Source: RGIG5579 sp045531235 | GTDB lineage: Bacteria; Bacillota; Clostridia; Oscillospirales; SIG627 | NCBI GenBank assembly: GCA_045531235.1 | Contig: JAZSDQ010000086.1 | Location: 1-30,371, forward strand | Length of the DNA stretch: 30,371 nucleotides | Reading direction: 5' to 3' | In this document: positions 14,572 to 22,087 of the stretch, in pieces | How positions within the stretch are numbered: the first letter of the stretch is position 1 | How the letters are laid out: each line of letters begins with the position of its first letter | Notes under the pieces: model-generated | The model's database searches: none | What the model was told of the DNA's origin: nothing | What the model saw: the letters and a program-made list of their open reading frames with translations, nothing else | Made by a program: the position numbers and the translations under genes

Positions 14572-16383
14572 TTATTCTGCAGCGTTAACTACTTCGGTTT
14601 CTTCCACGTGGAGGAAATCGCTGAGGGTCTGCAGGGTCTTGGTGTAGGTCTTGTAAGTGTTACGGAAAGAACACTCGGTCTGCCAGGTTCTGTAGGAATC
14701 GGTGAACTGACCTGCTTCGTTAGCGTAAATTGCATCGTATACCGTTGTGAGAACTTCTTCGTAGTTGTCAAGTTCGCCTGCTCTCAGCTGTGCATAGATG
14801 GGATCAATGTAAGCTTCCCATTCCTTTGCAAGTGCAACCCACTTTGCATTTTCGGGATTTTTCCAATCGTATCGGAAGCCGAGGAAGGGATTCAAGTGAG
14901 AATTGAGGTTCTTTGCTTTTGCTTTTTCTACGTAATCGGGATCCATGGTATCGGGAACGTATCCGATGAGGGCGTTGCCGCTCTTATCAAAGTCCATAGA
15001 GTAAGAATCGTCAATGATGGTGATTACGTTGTCGTTACCTGCATCTACAATATAGTGCTCTTCTTCTACACCGAATGCCAGAAGGTTACGCATACCGGAA
15101 TCGGTGGTCATCAGCTGAATCAGTTCCATTGCTCTTTCGGGATCCTTGCAGTGTTTGCTGATTCCGAAAAGACCGGTGTTGAGAGCAGCTTCGGTATTGA
15201 AATCTGCACCCTTGTAAAGCACGGTCATATAACCCTTTTCTTCCCATGCAAGCTTTTCAGCTTCGCTGAGCTCCTGAACGGAGAGGAAGAAGTTTTCATT
15301 GGTATCGGAGATGATACCGTTCTTGCGGTAGTAGTTCTTGGTAGCGCAGTAGTCCAGGATTGCAGTGCTCTGGGTAGAGTCGGGCTTCAATGCAGAGTAG
15401 GTGTTAGCAGCGCTGTAACGGCCGCCGACGAAGGTGTCGGAGAAAGCACAGGTGGTGTGAGCCAGAATGCCTACCGTGCTGTCTTCATAATAGGTAAGTC
15501 CTTCAGGTTCGAAGTCACCGTAGATGGGGGTAACACCGTTTTCGTTTGCTTTGATCTGTTCATAAACACCGTTGAGATCGGTGATGGACTTCACTTTGGA
15601 GAAATCAACGTTGTACTTTTCTGCCAGAGCCTTGTTTACAACGAAGTAGGTCTCGCTCGTGGTGATGGCCTGGTTGTTGGGAATTCCGTATACAACGCCG
15701 TCAATAGCTGCAGCAGTCATATAGGAGGGGAAAACGTAGTCGTTGATGTTCTTGAACTTGCCGTTCAGGAAAGAGGAAAGCTCAATGATAAGGCCCTGTT
15801 CTACGTAATCGTAGTATTCTGCCATACCGGGGATGTAGATGATATCCATCTGAACATCTTTTACGGCAGCAACGTCCTTACCGGAAGCGATCAGCTCTGC
15901 TTCTTCCTTAGCTGCCTGTTCTGCCTTTTCAGCGGCTTCTTTGGCTTCCAAGCGCTTCTGCTGCTCGTACTTCTGCCGCTCTTCCTTGGTCATCTGTGCC
16001 TTCTTGGAGGCTTCGATGGAAGCGGAAATTTTAGCTTCTTCTTCCTGTTTCTTCTTTTCAGCTTCTTCAGCGGCGAATTTATCGTACATGCTCTCAAGGC
16101 TTGCCTGATACTTATCTGCCGTTACAAAGCGGAGATCTACGACAGTCTTGAACTTTGCCTGAGTGTAGTAGCTGATCTTTTCTTCTACACGGGCAAGACC
16201 TGCTTCGGTGGTTTTGTCATTGGTGATAGCGTAGATGGTCAACGCCAGGTTCTTTCTTTGAACGTCTTCTTCTTCCACATCTGCTTCGCCCTCTTCGGTT
16301 GTCTCACCGGTGGAGCAGGCGGTCATACACATGGAAAGGATCATGATAAGTGCCAATACAAGACTGATCAGTCTTTTTGTCAT
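14572..16383 (-). CDS. ABC transporter solute-binding lipoprotein with a coiled-coil insertion
   Basis: Starting at ATG 16383 gives 603 residues; a longer frame upstream would cross the promoter and has no Shine-Dalgarno, while AGGAGG lies about 10 bases before this ATG. Residues 1-22 form a lipoprotein signal with lipobox MTAC (Cys23). The fold is that of a large family-1-type extracellular solute-binding protein (YGIPNNQAITTSETYFVVNKALAEKYNVDF; later GLFGISKHCKDPERAMELIQLM), normally used for sugars, oligosaccharides or peptides. Residues about 101-175 are an inserted helix made of Glu, Lys, Ala and Gln, strongly predicted to be coiled coil, placed before DVQMDIIYIPGMAEYYDYVEQG. No permease or ATPase gene is adjacent, so the transporter partner is elsewhere. 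A consensus SigA promoter precedes it. Confidence 0.9.
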   Translation of the reverse strand: MTKRLISLVLALIMILSMCMTACSTGETTEEGEADVEEEDVQRKNLALTIYAITNDKTTEAGLARVEEKISYYTQAKFKTVVDLRFVTADKYQASLESMYDKFAAEEAEKKKQEEEAKISASIEASKKAQMTKEERQKYEQQKRLEAKEAAEKAEQAAKEEAELIASGKDVAAVKDVQMDIIYIPGMAEYYDYVEQGLIIELSSFLNGKFKNINDYVFPSYMTAAAIDGVVYGIPNNQAITTSETYFVVNKALAEKYNVDFSKVKSITDLNGVYEQIKANENGVTPIYGDFEPEGLTYYEDSTVGILAHTTCAFSDTFVGGRYSAANTYSALKPDSTQSTAILDYCATKNYYRKNGIISDTNENFFLSVQELSEAEKLAWEEKGYMTVLYKGADFNTEAALNTGLFGISKHCKDPERAMELIQLMTTDSGMRNLLAFGVEEEHYIVDAGNDNVITIIDDSYSMDFDKSGNALIGYVPDTMDPDYVEKAKAKNLNSHLNPFLGFRYDWKNPENAKWVALAKEWEAYIDPIYAQLRAGELDNYEEVLTTVYDAIYANEAGQFTDSYRTWQTECSFRNTYKTYTKTLQTLSDFLHVEETEVVNAAE

Positions 16384-16438
16384 GAGATGGGTTCCTCCTT
16401 TGGATTTTGCCGAAAATATACTACGGCCAATTACATAT

Positions 16439-16467
16439 ATTTTACACGAAAAGTGGCTTAGTGTCAA
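16439..16467 (-). promoter_or_regulatory. Strong SigA promoter of the solute-binding protein gene
   Basis: On the minus strand a perfect -35 TTGACA (complement of 16462-16467) and a -10 TAAAAT (complement of 16439-16444) are exactly 17 bp apart. The leader is about 50 nt to the ATG. The near-consensus sites fit high expression, as is common for solute-binding proteins. Confidence 0.85.
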
Positions 16468-16540
16468 GTAAATCAGTCCTAGTCAATATTTCTAAATTGC
16501 TAAGGAAAAAACTGTATTACTTGCTATAATTGTTTTCTTG

Positions 16541-16558
16541 ATGTAACGCAATTGTAAC
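16541..16558. repeat. Two TGTAACG direct repeats, 11 bp apart
   Basis: TGTAACG occurs at 16541-16547 and again at 16552-16558, so one helical turn separates the copies. The pair lies just after the sigA stop codon and about 75 bp upstream of the -35 element of the solute-binding protein promoter. Such spacing is typical of binding sites for dimeric response regulators, but no factor can be named. Confidence 0.4.
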
Positions 16559-16563
16559 GGAAT

Positions 16564-17742
16564 TTAGTCCAAATAATCTTTCAGCTTCTTTGCACGGCTG
16601 GGGTGACGGAGCCTGCGGAGCGCTCTTGCTTCGATCTGACGGATACGCTCCCGGGTGATGTTGAATTCCTTGCCCACTTCTTCCAGAGTGCGGGTTCTGC
16701 CGTCATCAAAGCCGAAGCGGAGCTTTAATACCTGCATTTCACGGGGGGTGAGGGTGTGAAGGACTTCGTCTAGATGCTCGCGGAGCATAGCGTAGCTTGC
16801 TGCCTCTGCGGGGGCAGGAGCATCGTCGTCGGGAATGAAGTCGCCCAGGTGGCTGTCTTCTTCCTCGCCGATGGGAGTTTCCAGGGAAACGGGTTCTTGA
16901 GCGATCTTCATGGTTTCGCGGACCTTTTCCACGGGGATATTCATTACTTCTGCAATTTCCTCGGCGCTTGCTTCGTGACCCAGTTCCTGCAACAGCTGAC
17001 GGGATACGCGCAAAACCTTATTGATGGTTTCTACCATGTGAACGGGGATACGAATGGTTCTTGCCTGATCGGCAATGGCGCGGGTGATGGCCTGACGGAT
17101 CCACCAGGTTGCGTAAGTAGAGAATTTAAAGCCTTTGTTGTAGTCAAATTTTTCTACGGCTTTCATCAGACCGAGATTTCCTTCCTGAATGAGATCCAGG
17201 AAGAACATACCTCTGCCCACGTATCTTTTTGCAATGCTGACAACAAGACGGAGGTTTGCTTCCACCAATTTCTGCTTGGCGTTTTCTCTCTGAAATTCGG
17301 TTTCGCCTTCGATCATCGTTTGCGCAAGGGTCAATTCCTCCTCGCCGGTGAGCAGGGGAACCTTACCGATTTCTTTTAAGTACATTCTGACGTGGTCTTC
17401 CAGCGCCATGCCTTCGCCCTGGAGCATTTCTTCCATATCCTGACTGGTTTCCAGTGCTTCTACTTCTTCCTCTGCCTTCAATTCCTCAAGATCGGGGGCA
17501 TCCATAAAGGAAGAAAGGTCAACGCCTGCTGCCTCCAGAACGTCATACAGCTTTTCCAATTGATCGGAATCGTATTCCACGTCCTCCAGAAGTTCAGTAA
17601 TCTCGGAATGGGAAAGGCTTCCTTTTTGTTTTCCTTTTTCCAGAATCGCATCAAAGGCGCGCTTGAGCTTCATTTCGGGAGAAAGTTCTTCGGTAGTTTC
17701 CTCCGCTTTCTTTGCTTTGGTGGTCTTTTTCTTTTCTGCCAT
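16564..17742 (-). CDS. sigA: Primary RNA polymerase sigma factor SigA (RpoD)
   Basis: A 392-residue group-1 sigma factor. A lysine/glutamate-rich N-terminus and short region 1.1 (about 25-80) precede region 1.2 (DHVRMYLKEIGKVPLLT, 116-132). Region 2 (RLVVSIAKRYVGRGMFFLDLIQEGN, then GLMKAVEKFDYNKGFKFSTYATWWIRQAITRAI at 191-223) recognises and melts the -10 element. Region 3 (IRIPVHMVETINKV) follows, and region 4.2 carries the helix-turn-helix RTLEEVGKEFNITRERIRQIEARALRRLR for the -35 element. It starts 1 bp after the dnaG stop codon, with AAAGGA in the end of dnaG, so the two are an operon, the classic macromolecular-synthesis arrangement. I see no clear terminator after it. Confidence 0.97.
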   Translation of the reverse strand: MAEKKKTTKAKKAEETTEELSPEMKLKRAFDAILEKGKQKGSLSHSEITELLEDVEYDSDQLEKLYDVLEAAGVDLSSFMDAPDLEELKAEEEVEALETSQDMEEMLQGEGMALEDHVRMYLKEIGKVPLLTGEEELTLAQTMIEGETEFQRENAKQKLVEANLRLVVSIAKRYVGRGMFFLDLIQEGNLGLMKAVEKFDYNKGFKFSTYATWWIRQAITRAIADQARTIRIPVHMVETINKVLRVSRQLLQELGHEASAEEIAEVMNIPVEKVRETMKIAQEPVSLETPIGEEEDSHLGDFIPDDDAPAPAEAASYAMLREHLDEVLHTLTPREMQVLKLRFGFDDGRTRTLEEVGKEFNITRERIRQIEARALRRLRHPSRAKKLKDYLD

Positions 17743-17743
17743 A

Positions 17744-19534
17744 TTAGTTTTCCTTTCTAGTCTTTTTCGCTTTCAGATTCTGAAGCCAGCTGTCGGAAAG
17801 CGGCGCGTTTTCATTTTCTTTGTCTTTTAATTCTTCTTCCAAACGGGTGATGAGTTCTAAAAGGATCTCGGTGGAGTTGTTGCCAAGCTCCTCCCGTTTG
17901 CTTTTCATTCCGTCCATTTCGCCAAGCTCTTCTGCGGTGAAAAATTCGTTTAATGCAGCAGTAACGAGAGGTTCGTTTTCCGCAGTGGAATTTAAAAGTA
18001 CTTCCAAAACTTTTCTGCAAAACTCGCAGCTGAAGAGTTCCGGCTTTAGAAGAGGTCGGATCTTGGAATCGCTAAGGTATTCGTGCCGCAGGAGAAGAAT
18101 TCCCAGAATATTCTCTTCTTTGGCGGCGCGGGATACGAATTTTGCCTTATCCGGATTGACCCGATTTCCAAAGCCCTGGGTTTTCCGCAGTTCTTTTTCG
18201 ATCCGATCTTTCTCTTCCTTGCGTGCGGTGGCGGTGTAATTTTTCTCCGCCCCTGCGCGAATGATCTGGGTGGGAATGCCCGTGATCTCGGAAATGCGGT
18301 TGATGTACAGCTCCCGTTCCACGTTACTGATATCACTTGCAACGAGGGTGGTACATTCTTTAATGAAGGAGTTTTTTCCGTCCATGGTTTCAATTTCATG
18401 GCGGGAAAGGATCTCGCGGAATTGATATTCAATGGCGCCCGGAGCTTCTTTCCATAGCTTTTCAAAGGCGCCTTTGCCAAAAGAACGGATAAAATCGTCG
18501 GGGTCTTTTACGTCTTCCCCTTTATTGTTTTTCCCCGTAAGGGTGATGACACGGACCTTCAGCCCCGCCCCTTGGAGAAGGCGAATTGCTTTCAGGGTGG
18601 CTTTTTTTCCTGCACTGTCGGCATCGTAGCAAAGGGTGACTTTTTCCGTGTAGCGTGCCAAAAGGCGGCACTGCTCATTGGTAAGTGCGGTTCCCAGGGA
18701 TGCCACTGCCGAGGAAATGCCTGCGGCGTGGAGGGAAACGGCATCCATATTGCCTTCGCACAAAATCAGCTCTTTATCCGGTGAATTTTTGGCAATATTC
18801 AAAGCAAAGACCGTGCGGCTCTTTTTGAATACGGGGGTATCGTTGGTATTAAAGTATTTGCGGTCGCCCTCTTTCATGGGAGCTACCTGCCGTCCGCTGA
18901 AAGCCACTACATTTCCCGAGGGATCAATGATGGGGAACATGGCTCTGCCGCGGAAATAATCAAAGGGCGTTCCTTTTTTGGAAAGGGCGCCGAGAAAGGC
19001 TTCCTTGATCTCGGACATTTTATATCCTTTTTTGATCAGGTGCTGACAGAGAGTGTCCCAACCTTCGGGGGCGTATCCCAGGCCGAAGCGTTTGATAATG
19101 GGAAGGCCGAGGCCTCTTTTCGTCAGATAATCAAGACCGGGCTTTCCTGCAGGGGAGAGGAGGTAATTATGCCAGAAGCGTGCGGCTTCGGCATTCATAT
19201 CGTAAAAGCGCTTGCGGTCTACTCTTTTTTCGTAGCCGACCTGCTGAGGCATGGTAAGACCTGCACGATTGGCAAGATATTCCACTGCCGCCATATAATC
19301 AAGATTTTCCATGCGACGGACGAAGGTGATCACATCGCCTCCCACACCGCAACCGTAGCAGTAAAAATGACTGGGGTTGGAATAAAGGGTAAAGGAGGGA
19401 GTCTTTTCATTATGGAAAGGACAGCAGCAAACGAGATTGCTTCCTGCCCGCTTCAGGGAAGAATACTGAGCGACGATTTCTTCCAACGGGTTTCTCAAAA
19501 TGACTTCTTGTAAAAAGCTTTCGGGCAATGCCAC
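17744..19534 (-). CDS. dnaG: DNA primase DnaG
   Basis: A 596-residue primase that makes RNA primers at the replication fork. The N-terminal CHC2 zinc finger is intact (Cys38, His41, Cys59, Cys62). The catalytic core has RFGLGYAPEGWDTL and the TOPRIM motifs ELILCEGNMDAVSLHAAG with LCYDADSAGKKA (about 255-310). The C-terminal helicase-binding region (about 450-590) is less conserved and ends in a basic tail. The start is GTG with AGGAGG 7 bases upstream; the reading starts as ALPESFLQEVI, as expected for the family. It heads the dnaG-sigA operon. The 250 bp before it hold a T-rich/A-rich stretch and several DnaA-box sequences; the promoter is not obvious, TATAGT near 19560 being the best -10. 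Confidence 0.97.
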   Translation of the reverse strand: MALPESFLQEVILRNPLEEIVAQYSSLKRAGSNLVCCCPFHNEKTPSFTLYSNPSHFYCYGCGVGGDVITFVRRMENLDYMAAVEYLANRAGLTMPQQVGYEKRVDRKRFYDMNAEAARFWHNYLLSPAGKPGLDYLTKRGLGLPIIKRFGLGYAPEGWDTLCQHLIKKGYKMSEIKEAFLGALSKKGTPFDYFRGRAMFPIIDPSGNVVAFSGRQVAPMKEGDRKYFNTNDTPVFKKSRTVFALNIAKNSPDKELILCEGNMDAVSLHAAGISSAVASLGTALTNEQCRLLARYTEKVTLCYDADSAGKKATLKAIRLLQGAGLKVRVITLTGKNNKGEDVKDPDDFIRSFGKGAFEKLWKEAPGAIEYQFREILSRHEIETMDGKNSFIKECTTLVASDISNVERELYINRISEITGIPTQIIRAGAEKNYTATARKEEKDRIEKELRKTQGFGNRVNPDKAKFVSRAAKEENILGILLLRHEYLSDSKIRPLLKPELFSCEFCRKVLEVLLNSTAENEPLVTAALNEFFTAEELGEMDGMKSKREELGNNSTEILLELITRLEEELKDKENENAPLSDSWLQNLKAKKTRKEN

Positions 19535-19651
19535 GGTTCCACCTCCTTTTTTTCTCTGTTACTATATACGACAGAAAAACAAAAAACACTTTTTTTCGGG
19601 ACAAAAAAATTAAATTTTTTGAAAAAATAAGAAAAAATGCAAAAAAGAGAT

Positions 19652-19678
19652 GCCTGCGGAAAAAAGTTTTCCACAGGC
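19652..19678 (-). terminator. Probable terminator of the trmB-rluA operon
   Basis: A strong stem (arms 19652-19663 and 19667-19678, 11 pairs and one C-A mismatch, loop of 3) lies about 115 bp after the rluA-type stop codon. On the minus strand the T-tract begins only 5 nt after the stem (ATCTCTTTTTT), so termination may be partial and some transcripts may continue into dnaG. Confidence 0.55.
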
Positions 19679-19782
19679 AAAAAACATTTATTTAGGAAAA
19701 AAATCCTGAAAAATCAAGGCTTTTTCCCAGAATCCACAGAGTTATCCACAGTTATCCACAGGAAAAAGAGGATTTTTCCACA
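19667..19782. promoter_or_regulatory. Cluster of DnaA-box sequences upstream of dnaG
   Basis: Four 9-mers matching the DnaA-box consensus TTWTNCACA, all on the + strand, lie within 116 bp: TTTTCCACA at 19667-19675, perfect TTATCCACA at 19742-19750 and again at 19752-19760, and TTTTCCACA at 19774-19782. A fifth, weaker match (GAATCCACA) ends at 19738. The tandem pair is 10 bp apart, one helical turn. A very A/T-rich stretch (about 19576-19650) lies between the cluster and dnaG. The first box sits in a hairpin arm and could be chance. The cluster may let DnaA control dnaG-sigA, or titrate DnaA. Confidence 0.65.
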
Positions 19783-19790
19783 ATAAAAAT

Positions 19791-20729
19791 TTATTTTTTT
19801 AGACGAAATCTGTCGTCTTCGGGTGCTGTAATCAAAACTTCGGCAAGATAGGCCAGAGCTGAGTCTGTTTGGGGCGCAAAGGAAAGGCTTGCCGCCCGCA
19901 GTGCCTGATGAGAAAACATGGGGTCGCGATGATCGGTGCCGTATTTGGAATCGCCCACCAGGGGAAAGCCGAGGTGGGAAAAGGTTGCGCGGATCTGATG
20001 AGTGCGACCTGTATAAAGACGGACACGGCAAAGAGTTCGGTCCATAGAGCCGTCGTAAGAAAGGGGAAAAATCTCGGTGATGGCGGTGAGATGATCCTTT
20101 TTCGGAGTATCGGAAACGCTGACCTTGTTTTTCTCGCTGTCCTTCTTTAAATATAAGGTAACTTTTTTCTCCTTGGGAAAACGGCCGTGACACCAGGTAA
20201 GATATTCCTTGTTTACCAGGTGAAGACGGATCATTTCATTCATTTCTCTTAATGCTACCGCATTTTTTGCGGCAATGCAAAGTCCTGAGGTATTGCGGTC
20301 GATGCGGTTGCACAAAGCAGGGGCAAAAGAATTTTCCCGATTCGGACAAAATTCTCCCTTGCGGTAGAGGTATGCTTTGATATGGTCAATGAGGGTGCCC
20401 GTTTGCTGCGCTTCGTCGCTGTGACAGGAAAGGCCCTCAGGCTTATCACAGACAAGCAGGTTTTCGTCTTCGTAAACGATATTTAAATTCGGCTCTAAGG
20501 TCAAAAAACGTTCTTCTGCCTCACCGAAGAAATCGGGGGAGAGAAAAAGCTGCAGGCTGTCACCTTTTTGAAGGATCTGCCCGATTTCACAGCGTTTGCG
20601 GTTGACCTTGATCTTCTTTGTGCGGATCGCCTTGTAAAGAAGAGAACGTGGGAGTCCCACCGTAACTTTCTCTACGAATTTATCCACTCTTTGGCCGGCG
20701 TCGTTTTCCGTGGCGATGAATTCTTTCAT
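19791..20729 (-). CDS. RluA family RNA pseudouridine synthase
   Basis: A 312-residue enzyme that converts selected uridines in rRNA or tRNA to pseudouridine. An N-terminal S4 RNA-binding domain (about 13-62, QRVDKFVEKVTVGLPRSLLYKAIRTKKIKVN) precedes the catalytic domain with NRIDRNTSGL (catalytic Asp144), YLTWCHG, and GRTHQIRATFSHLGFPLVGDSKYG. The usual H-R-L-D is N-R-I-D here, a modest variation that keeps the catalytic aspartate. Length and domain order fit RluC/RluD-type synthases, but the target position cannot be read from the sequence. Its ATG overlaps the trmB stop by 4 nt, so both RNA-modifying genes are translationally coupled. Confidence 0.93.
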   Translation of the reverse strand: MKEFIATENDAGQRVDKFVEKVTVGLPRSLLYKAIRTKKIKVNRKRCEIGQILQKGDSLQLFLSPDFFGEAEERFLTLEPNLNIVYEDENLLVCDKPEGLSCHSDEAQQTGTLIDHIKAYLYRKGEFCPNRENSFAPALCNRIDRNTSGLCIAAKNAVALREMNEMIRLHLVNKEYLTWCHGRFPKEKKVTLYLKKDSEKNKVSVSDTPKKDHLTAITEIFPLSYDGSMDRTLCRVRLYTGRTHQIRATFSHLGFPLVGDSKYGTDHRDPMFSHQALRAASLSFAPQTDSALAYLAEVLITAPEDDRFRLKK

Positions 20730-21379
20730 TCTTTATAGGCTGTGACGGCGTTGATCGTCAGTCCCTTTCCTGAAAAATTGATCTCGTATTCTGTTAAAAT
20801 ATTGTCCTTTGCCCATGGAGAAGCGTGGAGATCGCGGCAGATATCTTCGCATCTCCAGCCGCAAGCGGCGTAGTTTTCCAAAGAGGATTCAAACAGAAGG
20901 ACGTTGTCTGTCTTTTGGCGGATAAAGCCGCCGTCCTTTAAAATTGTGCGATAGGTTTCAAGAAACGAGGGGGCGGTCAGTCTGCGCTTGGCGTGACGTG
21001 CCTTAGGCCAGGGATCGGAGAAGTTAAGGAAGATGCGATCCACTTCTCCTTCGGCAAAGTATTCCCCGAGCTTTGCGGCGTCGGCATTGAGAAAACGAAC
21101 GTTTTTGATTTCTTCCTGAAAAACCTTCTCCACGGCAAGCAACATTGCTTCGCGGCAAAATTCCACGGCGACAAATAGAGTGTCCGGCTCACGCTTTGCC
21201 ATTTCCAGAATAAATGCGCCCTTACCGCAACCGATCTCCAAAAAGAGGGGAGCATCCGCGGGAATGTTTTCTCCGAACAAACTGCGCCAAAGACCTTTTT
21301 TCGTTTCCGGCTCAGTGACCAAAAGCTCTGCACAAACCGCAAGGCGGCTATCGGTGTGCTTTTTCTTTCTCATTCTCAT
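20726..21379 (-). CDS. trmB: tRNA (guanine-N7)-methyltransferase TrmB
   Basis: A 217-residue SAM-dependent enzyme that makes m7G46 in tRNA variable loops. The SAM site LEIGCGKGAF is at about 47-56, the acidic strand FVAVEFCREA at 69-78, and the family motif NFSDPWPKARHAKRRL at 119-134, followed by the C-terminal KTDNVLLFE. The first ATG (21379) has GAGG 7 bases upstream; a second ATG two codons later is also possible. It begins a two-gene operon with the RluA-type synthase and is divergent from ctsR. Confidence 0.96.
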   Translation of the reverse strand: MRMRKKKHTDSRLAVCAELLVTEPETKKGLWRSLFGENIPADAPLFLEIGCGKGAFILEMAKREPDTLFVAVEFCREAMLLAVEKVFQEEIKNVRFLNADAAKLGEYFAEGEVDRIFLNFSDPWPKARHAKRRLTAPSFLETYRTILKDGGFIRQKTDNVLLFESSLENYAACGWRCEDICRDLHASPWAKDNILTEYEINFSGKGLTINAVTAYKE

Positions 21380-21412
21380 AACGAAACCTCGTTTCGATTT
21401 TTTTCTTTCCGT

Positions 21413-21441
21413 ATTGTATCATTTTCCCCGAAGAAAAGCAA
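21413..21441 (-). promoter_or_regulatory. Promoter of trmB
   Basis: On the minus strand TTGCTT (complement of 21436-21441) and TACAAT (complement of 21413-21418) are 17 bp apart, about 34-62 bp before the ATG. Confidence 0.7.
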
Positions 21442-21528
21442 CCGAAACCGGCCAAAAAAGAAAGAGAATGAAAGAAAAAGAGTCAAAGACAGGTGAAAAA
21501 GGAAAATTTTGAAACGTTTTTTTGAAAA

Positions 21529-21545
21529 TTTGACCTTTTTTGACC
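21529..21545 (-). promoter_or_regulatory. CtsR operator 1, perfect match
   Basis: Read on the minus strand this is GGTCAAA-AAA-GGTCAAA, a perfect fit to the CtsR consensus RGTCAAA-NAN-RGTCAAA. It ends directly before the -35 element TTGACA (21546-21551) of the ctsR operon, so a bound repressor should block polymerase. Confidence 0.9.
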
Positions 21546-21573
21546 TTGACAGAAAAACAGATTGTGATATAAT
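21546..21573 (+). promoter_or_regulatory. SigA promoter of the ctsR-mcsA-mcsB-clpC operon
   Basis: A perfect -35 TTGACA (21546-21551) and a perfect -10 TATAAT (21568-21573) are 16 bp apart. The promoter is bracketed by two CtsR operators, so it should be strong but repressed until heat or protein stress inactivates CtsR. Confidence 0.88.
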
Positions 21574-21582
21574 ATAATTGAA

Positions 21583-21605
21583 AGTCAAGGAAAGTCAAAG
21601 TCAAA
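21583..21605 (+). promoter_or_regulatory. CtsR operator 2, with an extra half-site
   Basis: AGTCAAG-GAA-AGTCAAA (21583-21599) matches the CtsR consensus except for one base, and a further AGTCAAA (21599-21605) overlaps it by one base. It covers the predicted transcription start and early leader. The ctsR Shine-Dalgarno GGAGG follows at 21611-21615. Confidence 0.85.
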
Positions 21606-21620
21606 CTTTTGGAGGATATT

Positions 21621-22085
21621 ATGATCTTATCACAACACATCGCACGGCTTCTGGAGGAAATGCTGGAGGAAGCAGGGGGCGAGGTTTCCATTGTCCGTAA
21701 TGAATTTGCGCAGAAGATGGGCTGCGTTCCCAGTCAGATCAATTACGTTATCACATCCCGCTTTACTCCGGAGAGAGGGTACGTAGTAGAGAGTCGCAGA
21801 GGCGGCGGAGGCTTTATCCGTATTCGCAAGGTGCCCATGCAGGAGAGCGAATATCTTGCCCGCTTTTACCACGCTCTGGAGGAGCCTGTATCCCTTGAAA
21901 TTGCAGGCGCCTATCTTTCCCGTTTGGTGTCTGATGAGATCCTGACTCCCCGGGAGGGCGCCCTGCTTTTGGCATCTGTCAATGACAGAGCTCTCCGCTT
22001 TGTTGCCCGCGAGGGGAGAGATACCATGCGCAGCGCCGTTTTGCAAAGCGCTATCCTTACTTTGATTGCAGAAAAGGAGAGATGA
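21621..22085 (+). CDS. ctsR: CtsR, repressor of class III stress genes
   Basis: A 154-residue repressor of normal length. ATG 21621 is chosen because GGAGG lies 5 bases upstream; a longer frame from TTG 21609 would begin inside that site. The DNA-binding part has VRNEFAQKMGCVPSQINYVITSRFTPERGYVVESRRGGGGFIRI, including the glycine-rich wing (about 60-68) that senses heat in the known protein. The C-terminal dimer domain follows (about 75-154). CtsR represses its own operon and other clp genes and is controlled by McsA, McsB and ClpC, all encoded just downstream. The stop overlaps ATG 22082, the first possible start of mcsA. Confidence 0.96.
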   Translation: MILSQHIARLLEEMLEEAGGEVSIVRNEFAQKMGCVPSQINYVITSRFTPERGYVVESRRGGGGFIRIRKVPMQESEYLARFYHALEEPVSLEIAGAYLSRLVSDEILTPREGALLLASVNDRALRFVAREGRDTMRSAVLQSAILTLIAEKER

Positions 22086-22087
22086 GA

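Noticed and set aside
14608..16461. A 617-codon open frame on the + strand, opposite the solute-binding protein gene
   Set aside because: It is a shadow of the minus-strand gene, which has a lipoprotein signal, promoter, ribosome site, family motifs and terminator. The antisense frame shows no domain and no ribosome binding site.
19560..21620. Chromosome origin at the DnaA boxes and strand switch
   Set aside because: There is no dnaA, dnaN, rpmH or gyr gene, the rRNA operon at the left would face the origin, and no skew switch is apparent in the lines counted. Kept only as an alternative reading of the box cluster.
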